Shown here in pieces: positions 25,008 through 40,868 of a stretch of DNA of 64,000 nucleotides. Position 1 is the first letter of the stretch. The number at the start of each line of letters is the position of its first letter. The position numbers and the translations under genes were made by a program. The DNA is taken from positions 806,001-870,000 of the forward strand of contig NZ_CP102629.1 in the NCBI RefSeq assembly GCF_024721585.1. The letters are read 5' to 3'. This DNA is from Sphingomicrobium aestuariivivum. GTDB lineage: Bacteria > Pseudomonadota > Alphaproteobacteria > Sphingomonadales > Sphingomonadaceae. Below the pieces are notes generated by a model, which was given only the letters and a program-made list of their open reading frames with translations, was not told where the DNA came from and ran no database searches.

Positions 25008-25541
25008 ATGATCAAGACTATCGCCGCCATCACGGCCATCGCCCTCGCCGCGCCCGCCATGGGCGCGATCGATCATCACAAGGAAATGGCGCCGAGCCAG
25101 AACATCGTCGAGATTGCCGCGGGCAATCACGACTTCGAGACCCTCGTGACCGCGGTCCAGGCCGCCGGCCTCGCCGATGCGCTCTCGGGCGACGGACCCT
25201 TCACCGTCTTCGCGCCCACCGATGCCGCCTTCGGGGCGCTGCCCTCGGGCACGGTCGAGAGCCTCGTCCAGCCCGCCAACAAGGGCACACTGACCAACAT
25301 CCTCACCTATCATGTCGTGGCGGGCGACTATTCGGCCAGCGACATCGTCTCGGCGCTCCAAGCCAATGGCGGCACCGCGAGCTTCCCGACGCTTCTCGAA
25401 AATGCCTCGATCACCGCGGCGCTCTATGACGGGAAGGTCTATCTGTCCGATTACAAGGGCAATGCGATCGGGGTGATCGCCACCGACGTCGCTGCCACCA
25501 ATGGCGTGATCCATGTCCTCGACGGCGTTCTGATGCCGTAG
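25008..25541 (+). CDS. Fasciclin-domain secreted protein 1
   Basis: 177-aa exported protein: Sec signal (MIKTIAAITAIALAAPAMGA) then one FAS1 domain with the H1 motif FTVFAPTDAAFGALP, the YHVVAGDY segment and the closing NGVIHVLDGVLMP. FAS1 domains mediate cell adhesion or bind matrix polymers; the bacterial partner is unknown. GGAGA lies upstream of the start. It is the first of two FAS1 genes in tandem, separated by 151 bases that contain an imperfect hairpin near 25562-25612. Confidence 0.93.
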   Translation: MIKTIAAITAIALAAPAMGAIDHHKEMAPSQNIVEIAAGNHDFETLVTAVQAAGLADALSGDGPFTVFAPTDAAFGALPSGTVESLVQPANKGTLTNILTYHVVAGDYSASDIVSALQANGGTASFPTLLENASITAALYDGKVYLSDYKGNAIGVIATDVAATNGVIHVLDGVLMP

Positions 25542-25692
25542 GACGTTTCGGATTCGAGACGAATGACAGGGGCGCGAAGGCGAGTACGGCCTTTCGCCCC
25601 CTGTTCATTGCGGAGCCGTTTTGTTAATCAAGATCAAGAGAGCAGCTCATCCACTCGAGTTTCCGGGGGCGGGACAACAGGAGTAGTTAGTC

Positions 25693-26205
25693 ATGAAGCT
25701 TGCCCCCCTCGCCGCCATCGCGGCCACCTCGCTTGCCCTTGCCACCCCCGCCGCCGCCCAGAGCGCGGACGGGATCGACAATCGCCCCGACATCGTCGAC
25801 GCCGCCTCGGGCGCGCCCGAGCTTTTCTCGACCCTCGTCGGCCTCGTGGTCGATGCGGGCCTCGTCGAGGCACTGCAGGCCAACGGCCCCCTCACCGTCT
25901 TCGCGCCGACCAACGACGCCTTTGCCGGCGCCAGCCTCGATGACGATGTGACGAGCATCCTGACCTATCATGTGGTGGCCGGCCGCTACACCTCGGGCCG
26001 CGTTATCGCGGCGGCCAAGAAGAGCCCCGGCGGGGTCGATCTCGAAACGCTGCAGGGCAACACCATCAACATCCGCCTTGCCAATGGCGAAGTGATCCTG
26101 ACCGACCAGGACGGCGAGGAACATGGGCTCGTCGCCACCGACATCAACACCTCCAATGGCGTGATCCATGCGATCGACGGGGTGCTCGACCCCACGGCCG
26201 ACTAG
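25693..26205 (+). CDS. Fasciclin-domain secreted protein 2
   Basis: 170-aa paralogue of the gene before it. Signal peptide ends PAAAQS; one FAS1 domain has LTVFAPTNDAF, ILTYHVVAGRYTS and NGVIHAIDGVLDP. Outside these motifs the two copies differ a lot, so the duplication is old. Followed by a terminator at 26225-26262. Confidence 0.93.
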   Translation: MKLAPLAAIAATSLALATPAAAQSADGIDNRPDIVDAASGAPELFSTLVGLVVDAGLVEALQANGPLTVFAPTNDAFAGASLDDDVTSILTYHVVAGRYTSGRVIAAAKKSPGGVDLETLQGNTINIRLANGEVILTDQDGEEHGLVATDINTSNGVIHAIDGVLDPTAD

Positions 26206-26224
26206 TTTCGACGTGCCGAAGCGG

Positions 26225-26262
26225 AAGGGGCGGTGCCGGTGACAGCGCCGCCCCTTCTTTCA
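26225..26262 (+). terminator. Intrinsic terminator after fasciclin gene 2
   Basis: Stem AAGGGGCGGTGC / GCGCCGCCCCTT (26225-26236, 26245-26256) followed by CTTTC. Confidence 0.75.
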
Positions 26263-26296
26263 TTCTCCGTCAAGCATTGCCGGTTACCAAGAAGCG

Positions 26297-27505
26297 ATGA
26301 ACGCCGTTTCACCCACCGGCCGCTATGACGGCGAGATCGAGCGCGAACTCATCCGCACGATGATCCAGCGCGCGCGCCATTCGATCGTCGCCAATATCAT
26401 CGGCATCTGCATCCTCACCACCGCCGCCTTCCTGGTGCCGTTCGGGCGCGAGCTGACGGTCGGCGTGCTGCTGCGCATGCTGACCATCTCCTTCACCGCC
26501 TACAACACCAACCGCGTGCGCGAGTGTATCGACAAGGAGCTGCCGGTGACCCCGGCGGTCAACCGCTTCTGCCTCGGCATGGTCTTCGCCGGCATGAGCT
26601 GGGCGGGCCTGCTGTGGGTGCTGCCGCTCCAATATGTGGAGACGCTGTCGGGAACCCTCATCCTGTGCGTGGTCATCACCGGCATCTCGCTCGTGGTCGC
26701 GGTCGCCAGCCCGCTACCGCGCGTGATGTGGTCGTTCATCGCGGGCTTCCTCCTGCCGCTGTTCGGCTGGCTGCTGATGATCGCCCCGACCTATGGCCTT
26801 GCCCCCGCGGTGACGGTGGCGGGCCTCGGCCTTGCCTCGCTCAGCCTTGGCGCCGGCATGGGGCGCGAGAGCGTCGAGACCGCGCGCACGGTGATCGAGA
26901 AACGCGAGCTCGCTATCCAATTGTCGCAGCTCAACGAGGAACTGCGCGCGACGGCGGCGGAGAAGGAGCATCTGGCCAGCCACGATGCGCTGACCGGCCT
27001 GCCCAACCGCCGCAGCTTCGAGAAGCGCGTCGCCGGGATCGCGGCGGGGGGCCAGTCCGAACGCTGGAGCCTGCTCCTCGTCGACCTCGACCATTTCAAG
27101 GTGATCAACGATGCCGCGGGCCATGCCGGCGGCGATACCGTGCTGCGGGCGATGGGGAGCCTGCTCGCCTCGCTGGCCGGCGCGCTGCCCGGCGAAGCGC
27201 ATGCCGCGCGCGTCGGCGGGGAGGAATTCGCGCTGCTGGTCGAAGGCTTGCGCGATGCGGCGGTACAGGATGTCGGCATCTCGCTCGGCGCGCGTTGCCG
27301 CGTCATCCCGCCGCCGCCCGGCTATGACGGCCGCGTGACCGCCTCGATCGGCATCACCCGCTGGGCTGCGGGCGAGCCGTTCGACCGCACCTTCCGCCGC
27401 GCCGACGAGGCGCTCTATGCCGCCAAGGATGAAGGCCGCGACCGCGTCCGCCGCTCCGCCGAAGCGGTCGCCGACCTGCCTTACGAGCAGCCCGCGCGGG
27501 GCTAG
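26297..27505 (+). CDS. Membrane diguanylate cyclase (GGDEF)
   Basis: 402-aa protein with about six hydrophobic helices in residues 28-190, a coiled-coil link (VIEKRELAIQLSQLNEELRA) and a GGDEF domain (about 230-385). The domain contains LTGLPNRRSFEKR, VDLDHFKVINDAAGHAGGD and the active-site RVGGEEFALL. The catalytic GGEEF is intact, so it should make c-di-GMP; the RxxD inhibitory site five residues before GGEEF is absent. The membrane part resembles no sensor I can name. Its last 4 bases overlap the convergent YihY gene. Confidence 0.9.
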   Translation: MNAVSPTGRYDGEIERELIRTMIQRARHSIVANIIGICILTTAAFLVPFGRELTVGVLLRMLTISFTAYNTNRVRECIDKELPVTPAVNRFCLGMVFAGMSWAGLLWVLPLQYVETLSGTLILCVVITGISLVVAVASPLPRVMWSFIAGFLLPLFGWLLMIAPTYGLAPAVTVAGLGLASLSLGAGMGRESVETARTVIEKRELAIQLSQLNEELRATAAEKEHLASHDALTGLPNRRSFEKRVAGIAAGGQSERWSLLLVDLDHFKVINDAAGHAGGDTVLRAMGSLLASLAGALPGEAHAARVGGEEFALLVEGLRDAAVQDVGISLGARCRVIPPPPGYDGRVTASIGITRWAAGEPFDRTFRRADEALYAAKDEGRDRVRRSAEAVADLPYEQPARG

Positions 27506-28326
27506 CCCGCGCCGCGCTCGGCGCGCACCATATTATATTCGTCGCCGAACAGGACGGCATAGGCGGAAAGGTAGATCCACAGCTGAAGGATCACCACCGC
27601 GCCGAGCGCGCCATAGGTGGCGTTGTAATTGCCGAACTGGGCGACATAGATGGCAAAGCCGAGCGTCGCGCCGAGCAGGATGACGGCGGCGAGGATGGCG
27701 CCGGGGATGGTGTCGCTCAGCGGCGGCACGGGGCCGTTGGGCGCGCGCGCATAGAGCCAGCCGAGCCCCGCGATCGCGCCGATGACGAGCACCACCCACA
27801 GGCCGACCCGCATGAGGGCGTAGAATTCGTCGGGCAGCCCCGGGATCATCGCTTCGGCATAGCCGAGGACCGAGATGGCGGCGAGCGCGACCAGCACGCC
27901 GGCGATGCCGATCAGCGTGATGCCGAGCCCCGTCCATACCTGCCGGACAAAACCGCGACTCTCCTCGACCCCCTCGATGATGTTGAGCGCGACAAGTACC
28001 GCCTTGCCCCCCTTGCTGGCGCTGTAGAGCACGGTGCCGAGCGCGACCACGAAGCCGAGCGCGGTCTTGTTGCCATCGATCGCCGCGATCTTGCGCATCT
28101 GGTCGGTGACGATCTCGGCGGCGGCGGGCGGCAGGAGGCGGGTGAGCGCCTCGGCGTGGACGACGGCATCGGCGCGGTCGGCGAACAGGCCATAGCCGAT
28201 CACCACCGCCGCGATCGTCGGCACCAGCGCGAGGAAGCCGTAAAAGGCGACGCCTGCGGCAAGGAAGGTGGTCCGGTTGCGGCCCGACCGCGCGAAGGCG
28301 GCCTTCAGGTCTGCGATCAACTGCAT
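27502..28326 (-). CDS. YihY/BrkB-family membrane protein
   Basis: 274-aa integral membrane protein with six predicted helices, starting LKAAFARSGRNRTTFLAAGVAFYGFLALVPTIAAVV, the typical YihY opening. Other family features are YSASKGGKAVLVALNIIEGVEESRGFVRQ and the late LGATLGFAIYVAQFGNYNATYGALGAVVILQLWIYLSAY. Earlier links to RNase BN and to virulence are not supported for most members; function unknown. Confidence 0.92.
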   Translation of the reverse strand: MQLIADLKAAFARSGRNRTTFLAAGVAFYGFLALVPTIAAVVIGYGLFADRADAVVHAEALTRLLPPAAAEIVTDQMRKIAAIDGNKTALGFVVALGTVLYSASKGGKAVLVALNIIEGVEESRGFVRQVWTGLGITLIGIAGVLVALAAISVLGYAEAMIPGLPDEFYALMRVGLWVVLVIGAIAGLGWLYARAPNGPVPPLSDTIPGAILAAVILLGATLGFAIYVAQFGNYNATYGALGAVVILQLWIYLSAYAVLFGDEYNMVRAERGAG

Positions 28327-28353
28327 GCCGGCCCAACGCGCCAGCCCCCGCTC

Positions 28354-28680
28354 CTATCCGAACAGCGACATGTCGAGCGGCTCGGAAGGACCGAACCAGA
28401 TGACATGGTCGCGGTGATCGGCACGGTCGTCGCCCGTCGAGGAATGGGCAAAGACGGTCATGCCGCCGCGATTGACGCTGAGCCAGCTGGCGACCGCGCC
28501 GAAGCGCTCCGTCGGCACCGTCAGCTGGACCGAGCCGCGCGGATGCGGTCCGACGGGACGGGTGTGGAAATGGCCGACGGGCAGGTCGAACCGTGTCGCC
28601 AGGGCCACGGCGAGCGCCTTTGCGCGCTCGACCTCCGCGGCGTCGAAATAGAGATGGACATGGAAGTCGTGGATCGTCAT
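28354..28680 (-). CDS. DOPA 4,5-dioxygenase-like protein
   Basis: 108-aa protein of the small DOPA-dioxygenase family (PF08883 type). Conserved His-rich motifs are FHVHLYFD, VGHFHTRPVGPHPRGSVQL and HRDHVIWFG, the likely iron ligands. Plant and fungal relatives cleave DOPA in pigment synthesis; the substrate of bacterial members is mostly unknown. The start MTIHDFHVH is preferred to a much longer upstream frame that has no family match. Divergent from rpoB. Confidence 0.85.
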   Translation of the reverse strand: MTIHDFHVHLYFDAAEVERAKALAVALATRFDLPVGHFHTRPVGPHPRGSVQLTVPTERFGAVASWLSVNRGGMTVFAHSSTGDDRADHRDHVIWFGPSEPLDMSLFG

Positions 28681-28760
28681 TCTAGGTTCCTCGAAAGCGT
28701 GTCGCGGGACGTCGGATCGACGAGCCGAGACGACAAGAAGGCACATCGCTGTGCCCCCTC

Positions 28761-28788
28761 TTGCATTCCCTACAAGAGGCGCTAGATA
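28761..28788 (+). promoter_or_regulatory. Candidate promoter of rpoBC
   Basis: TTGCAT, 16-base spacer, TAGATA then GGCTCC, about 185 bases before rpoB, in a 292-base gap with no other gene. Because rpoB is not joined to rplL here, an own promoter is expected. Confidence 0.4.
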
Positions 28789-28972
28789 GGCTCCATCCAA
28801 CATGATGTGGCTCCGCCGCAGGTTATCCTGTGCCGGGGCCTCCTGCCTTTTCCGGGCCACGTCTCATTCGCGCACGAGACGAACGAATGGAAAAGGGATC
28901 ACAGGAAAAGCGCCCGACCTGAACAATAGGGTCCGCGAGCATGTTCGCGCGCCCGCTGCGCTGAGGAAATCC

Positions 28973-33148
<4,176 letters not shown>

Positions 33149-33171
33149 CCGAGCGGAAGGGAAAAGAAGAA

Positions 33172-37464
<4,293 letters not shown>

Positions 37465-37509
37465 GGGCAAGCGGGGCTCCGGCCCCCTCGCCTCTCCGGC
37501 CTGATCAAA

Positions 37510-37548
37510 AAGAGGCCCCGGTGCAGCGATGCGCCGGGGCCTTTTTCT
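37510..37548 (+). terminator. Intrinsic terminator after rpoC
   Basis: 8-bp GC stem GGCCCCGG / CCGGGGCC with an inner small hairpin, then TTTTTCTT; A-run on the other side. Confidence 0.9.
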
Positions 37549-37563
37549 TGGGCCTCAGCCTAC

Positions 37564-37604
37564 GAAAAAGCCCCCCGGGTCGCATCCGACCCGGGGGGCT
37601 TTCC
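37564..37604 (-). terminator. Intrinsic terminator for the second entericidin gene
   Basis: 16-bp perfect stem AAAGCCCCCCGGGTCG / CGACCCGGGGGGCTTT (37567-37582, 37587-37602), with a T-run on the minus strand. Confidence 0.9.
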
Positions 37605-37623
37605 TGTTCGATCCTGCGGTGGC

Positions 37624-37761
37624 CTAGCAGCCGTCGCCGTTGATCACGTCCTCGCCGCATTCGCCCGCCGACTTGATGTCCTCGCCGAGCCCCTGCACCG
37701 CGTTGCAGCCGGCCAGCGCGATCGCGCCGCCAACCATCGCGAGGGTAAAGAACTTACGCAT
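37624..37761 (-). CDS. Entericidin-like lipoprotein B (45 aa)
   Basis: Tiny lipoprotein: hydrophobic signal with lipobox IALAGC, then a short mature part NAVQGLGEDIKSAGECGEDVINGDGC. The GxGEDIxxxGE pattern is that of entericidin A/B, membrane lipoproteins linked to stationary-phase toxin/antidote pairs in E. coli. Start fixed by GGGAGGA. A longer frame upstream was rejected. Own terminator downstream. The mature sequence has three Cys besides the lipid Cys count, more than E. coli entericidins. Confidence 0.85.
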   Translation of the reverse strand: MRKFFTLAMVGGAIALAGCNAVQGLGEDIKSAGECGEDVINGDGC

Positions 37762-37874
37762 TTCATTCCTCCCAAATGCACCCTGTCGGCCCCTCCATAG
37801 GAAGCCGACCGCACGCCTGTCCAGCGCCAGATCACCCACCCTCGCGGCGCCATGCTTTCGCATGGATGAACCAC

Positions 37875-37912
37875 GAAAAACCCCGCCCTCCCAAAGGGGA
37901 GAGCGGGGCTTT
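37875..37912 (-). terminator. Terminator between the two entericidin genes
   Basis: Long stem AAAACCCCGC(C)CTCCC / GGGGAGAGCGGGGCTTT with an AAA loop; T-run on the minus strand. Confidence 0.8.
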
Positions 37913-37932
37913 CTCGCAACAGTGGGGACGGC

Positions 37933-38073
37933 CTAGCAGTCGCCGCCCTTGATCACGTCTTCGCCACATTCACCGGCCGAGCTGATGTCCTCGCCCACGC
38001 CCTGCACCGTGTTGCAGGCCGAAATCGCGAACGCACCGGCGACCATCGACGCCATGAGGAACTTGCGGATCAT
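37933..38073 (-). CDS. Entericidin-like lipoprotein A (46 aa)
   Basis: Paralogue of the 45-aa gene downstream: start MIRKFLMASMVAGAFA, lipobox ISAC, and a mature part NTVQGVGEDISSAGECGEDVIKGGDC, closely matching its neighbour. GGGAGAAA precedes the start. An EcfG-like promoter (38103-38129) lies 30 bases upstream, which would place it under general stress control. Tandem entericidin pairs in enterobacteria act as toxin and antidote; whether that holds here is unknown. Confidence 0.85.
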   Translation of the reverse strand: MIRKFLMASMVAGAFAISACNTVQGVGEDISSAGECGEDVIKGGDC

Positions 38074-38102
38074 GCACTTTCTCCCTTTCAAGGTAGGGGA
38101 AA

Positions 38103-38129
38103 AACGCGACCCCACCCGAAATGGTTTCC
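38103..38129 (-). promoter_or_regulatory. Candidate EcfG (general stress) promoter of entericidin A
   Basis: On the minus strand: GGAAAC, 17-base spacer, CGTT, close to the alphaproteobacterial EcfG consensus GGAAC-N16/17-CGTT, with CGTT about 30 bases before the start codon. Confidence 0.4.
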
Positions 38130-38150
38130 GTTACGGCCCCGCAAAAAGCC

Positions 38151-38945
38151 TCAGACCGCCACGGGGGCCTTGATGTGCGGGTGCGGATCATAGCCGGAAA
38201 AGCTGAAGTCCGAGGATTCATAGTCGAACAGTCCCTGTCCGCGATCCTCGATGACGAGCTGCGGGAGGTCACGCGGCTCGCGGGCGAGCTGCGTGCGGGC
38301 CTGCTCGAGATGGTTCGAGTAAAGATGAACGTCGCCGCCGGTCCAGACGAAGTCGCCGACCTCGAGCCCCGTCTCGCGCGCCAGCATGTGGGTGAGAAGC
38401 GCATAGGAGGCGATGTTGAAGGGCACGCCGAGGAAGAGGTCGGCGCTGCGCTGGTAGAGCTGCAAGGACAGCCTGCCGTTCGCGACATGGGTCTGGAACA
38501 GGCAGTGGCAGGGCGCCAGCGCCATCTGGTCGAGTTCGCCCGGGTTCCACGCGCTCACCACCTGGCGGCGGCTGGCGGGGTTGCTCCTGATCTGGTCGAC
38601 GAGGCCCTTGATCTGGTCGATCGTCTCGCCCGCAGGCGTCTCCCAGCGGCGCCACTGCTTGCCGTAGACGGGGCCGAGGTCGCCCTTCTCGTCGGCCCAT
38701 TCGTCCCAGATGCTGACCTTGTTGTCCTGGAGATATTTGACGTTGGTGTCGCCATTCAAGAACCACAACAGCTCGACGATGATCGAGCGCAGGTGGAGCT
38801 TCTTGGTGGTGAGAAGCGGGAAGCCCTTCGACAGGTCGAACCGCATTTGCGCGCCGAAGACCGAGAGCGTGCCGACACCGGTGCGGTCTTCCTGTGCGGC
38901 GCCCGTATCGAGGATGCGCTGCATGAGATCGAGATATTGCTGCAT
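38151..38945 (-). CDS. thyA: Thymidylate synthase ThyA
   Basis: 264-aa folate-dependent dUMP methylase, the source of dTMP. Seen: [30 protein letters not shown], the active-site Cys in [37 protein letters not shown], and the terminal [20 protein letters not shown]. Length and order are the same as E. coli ThyA. Last gene of a minus-strand run from the amidase gene. Confidence 0.99.
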   Translation of the reverse strand: MQQYLDLMQRILDTGAAQEDRTGVGTLSVFGAQMRFDLSKGFPLLTTKKLHLRSIIVELLWFLNGDTNVKYLQDNKVSIWDEWADEKGDLGPVYGKQWRRWETPAGETIDQIKGLVDQIRSNPASRRQVVSAWNPGELDQMALAPCHCLFQTHVANGRLSLQLYQRSADLFLGVPFNIASYALLTHMLARETGLEVGDFVWTGGDVHLYSNHLEQARTQLAREPRDLPQLVIEDRGQGLFDYESSDFSFSGYDPHPHIKAPVAV

Positions 38946-38983
38946 GGCCCCAGCCTAGGGCGCGGCGTCAGCCGATCAAGCGC

Positions 38984-39679
38984 TTAATCGCAAGGCTGGA
39001 TCGTGCTCGGCACGGGCAGTTCGCCGACTACCTTGAAGGTGGCGAAATAGGCATCGCCGCCCTCGAGCTGGCTCATGTCGACGCGCTCGAGGCCCAATGC
39101 CTCGAATTCGCAGTCGAGGCGGGCGGGCGGCATGCCGTGGCGCTTCACCGGCCGGTCGGCATCGACGACAACGACGAGTCCGTCCTGCTTGAGTCCCTGC
39201 CGGAGGTTCCAGAGGAACTGATAGGGCTCGGTGACCTCGTGATACATGTGGACGAGGAAGATGCGGTCGAAGCTGGCATGGGGCAGCCGCGGATCGTCGG
39301 CCTCGCCCAGGCGCACCGCGACATTGTCGAGGCCCTCGCGCTGGACGCGCTGGGCGAGAGCATCGCGCACGGTGGGCTGGATGTCCTGGGCAAGGACGCG
39401 GCCCGAGGGACCGACGGCGCGCGCGAGGCGGACCGTATAATAGCCTTCGCCCGCCCCGATGTCGGCGACGCTCATGCCGTCCTCGATGCCGGCGAGCCCC
39501 ATGACGGCCTCGGCCTCGCCAAGCCGGTCGCGCGCATCCTCGGTCGAGAAACGGTCGGACAGGATGGGGGCGACCGGACGGTCGATCGTCGGGAAACCGT
39601 CCTCGTCGACCTGCGGCCCCTGCCGGCACGCGGCCAGCGAGAGCATCAGGGCGCCGAGGAGAAGTTTCCTATTCGACAT
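38984..39679 (-). CDS. Lipoprotein SAM-dependent methyltransferase-like protein
   Basis: 231-aa exported protein: signal LLLGALMLSLAAC with a lipobox, then a class I methyltransferase fold whose first motif is VADIGAGEGYYTVRLARAVGP (SAM loop) and which has a DRIFLVHMYHEV acidic segment. A SAM enzyme outside the cytosol is odd, since SAM is not known in the periplasm, yet such proteins are common in proteobacteria. The start at 39679 (GAGG 6 bases before) lies inside the end of prfB; an ATG 6 bases upstream is an alternative. Confidence 0.85.
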   Translation of the reverse strand: MSNRKLLLGALMLSLAACRQGPQVDEDGFPTIDRPVAPILSDRFSTEDARDRLGEAEAVMGLAGIEDGMSVADIGAGEGYYTVRLARAVGPSGRVLAQDIQPTVRDALAQRVQREGLDNVAVRLGEADDPRLPHASFDRIFLVHMYHEVTEPYQFLWNLRQGLKQDGLVVVVDADRPVKRHGMPPARLDCEFEALGLERVDMSQLEGGDAYFATFKVVGELPVPSTIQPCD

Positions 39680-40802
39680 CGTCATCCTCGACTTCGACCG
39701 CCTCGCCGGTCACCCGCTGCGACAGCGCCGCGGCCATGAACTTGTCGAGGTCGCCGTCGAGCACGTCGCCCGGCGCGGTCGAGATGACGCCCGTGCGCAG
39801 GTCCTTCACCTGCTGGTAGGGCTGGAGGACGTAGGAGCGGATCTGGTGGCCCCAGCCGATCTCGGTCTTGCTCGCATTGGCCGCATTGGCCTCTTCCTCG
39901 CGGCGCTGCAGCTCGGCCTCGTAGAGGCGCGCCTTCAGCTGCTTCATCGCCTCGGCCTTGTTCTTGTGCTGCGAGCGCTGCGACTGCGAGGCGACGACGA
40001 TGTTGGTCGGGATGTGCGTGATGCGCACCGCGCTGTCGGTGGTGTTGATATGCTGCCCGCCCGCACCCGATGCACGATAGGTGTCGATGCGCAGGTCGCT
40101 TTCGACGATCTCGATGTCGATGTCCTCGTCGACTTCGGGATAGACCCAGACGCTCGAGAAGCTGGTGTGGCGGCGGGCCGAGGAGTCATAGGGCGAGATG
40201 CGCACGAGGCGGTGCACGCCGCTCTCGGTCTTGGCATAGCCATAGGCATTCTCGCCCTTGAGGAGCAGCGTGGCGGACTTGATGCCCGCCTGTTCGCCGG
40301 CGTGATAGTCGACCAGCTCGACCTTCATGCCGCGGCGCTCGGCCCAGCGCGAATACATGCGCTGGAGCATCTCGGCCCAGTCCTGGCTCTCGGTGCCGCC
40401 GGCGCCGGCATGCACCTCGACATAGGCGTTATTGGCATCGGCCTCGCCCGCGAGCAGCGCCTCGACCTTGTCCTTCTCGGCCTTGGCGGCGAGTTCCTCG
40501 AGGCTCTTCAGGGCCTCGTCGACCATCGACTCGTCGCCCTCGGCCTCGGCCATCTCGATCAGTTCGAGCGTGTCGGCGAGCTCGCGCTCCATCCGTTCGG
40601 TCGCCTTGATGGCGGCATCGAGGCGGGTGCGCTCGCGCATGACGTCCTGCGCCGCCTTGGGATCGTCCCACAGGGTCGGGTCCTCGACCTTGTCGTTGAG
40701 TTCCTTCAATCGCTTCTTGGCCTTGTCCCAGTCGAGGAAGCGACGCAGGAGGTCGGTCGCGGCGTTGATCTGGTCGGCAAAGCCCTGCGCTTCTGCACGC
40801 AT
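39669..40802 (-). CDS. prfB: Peptide chain release factor 2
   Basis: 377-aa RF2, which reads UAA and UGA. The peptidyl-hydrolysis motif GGQ is in [20 protein letters not shown]. The codon-reading tripeptide, SPF in E. coli, is SPY here ([15 protein letters not shown]). The frame is continuous with no CUUUGA slip site near codon 25, so the programmed frameshift is absent. Start MRAEAQ is preceded by GGAA; an ATG 12 bases upstream is in frame. Confidence 0.97.
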   Translation of the reverse strand: MRAEAQGFADQINAATDLLRRFLDWDKAKKRLKELNDKVEDPTLWDDPKAAQDVMRERTRLDAAIKATERMERELADTLELIEMAEAEGDESMVDEALKSLEELAAKAEKDKVEALLAGEADANNAYVEVHAGAGGTESQDWAEMLQRMYSRWAERRGMKVELVDYHAGEQAGIKSATLLLKGENAYGYAKTESGVHRLVRISPYDSSARRHTSFSSVWVYPEVDEDIDIEIVESDLRIDTYRASGAGGQHINTTDSAVRITHIPTNIVVASQSQRSQHKNKAEAMKQLKARLYEAELQRREEEANAANASKTEIGWGHQIRSYVLQPYQQVKDLRTGVISTAPGDVLDGDLDKFMAAALSQRVTGEAVEVEDDDVE

Positions 40803-40868
40803 GAAGAATTCCAATGTGTTGGGCGCCGCTTCGCGTGCGGTCGCCGGAAAAAGCCGTTCAGGCGGGGA

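Noticed and set aside
40720-40802. Programmed +1 frameshift in prfB
   Set aside because: The frame is continuous from the start and no CUUUGA occurs at the usual place.
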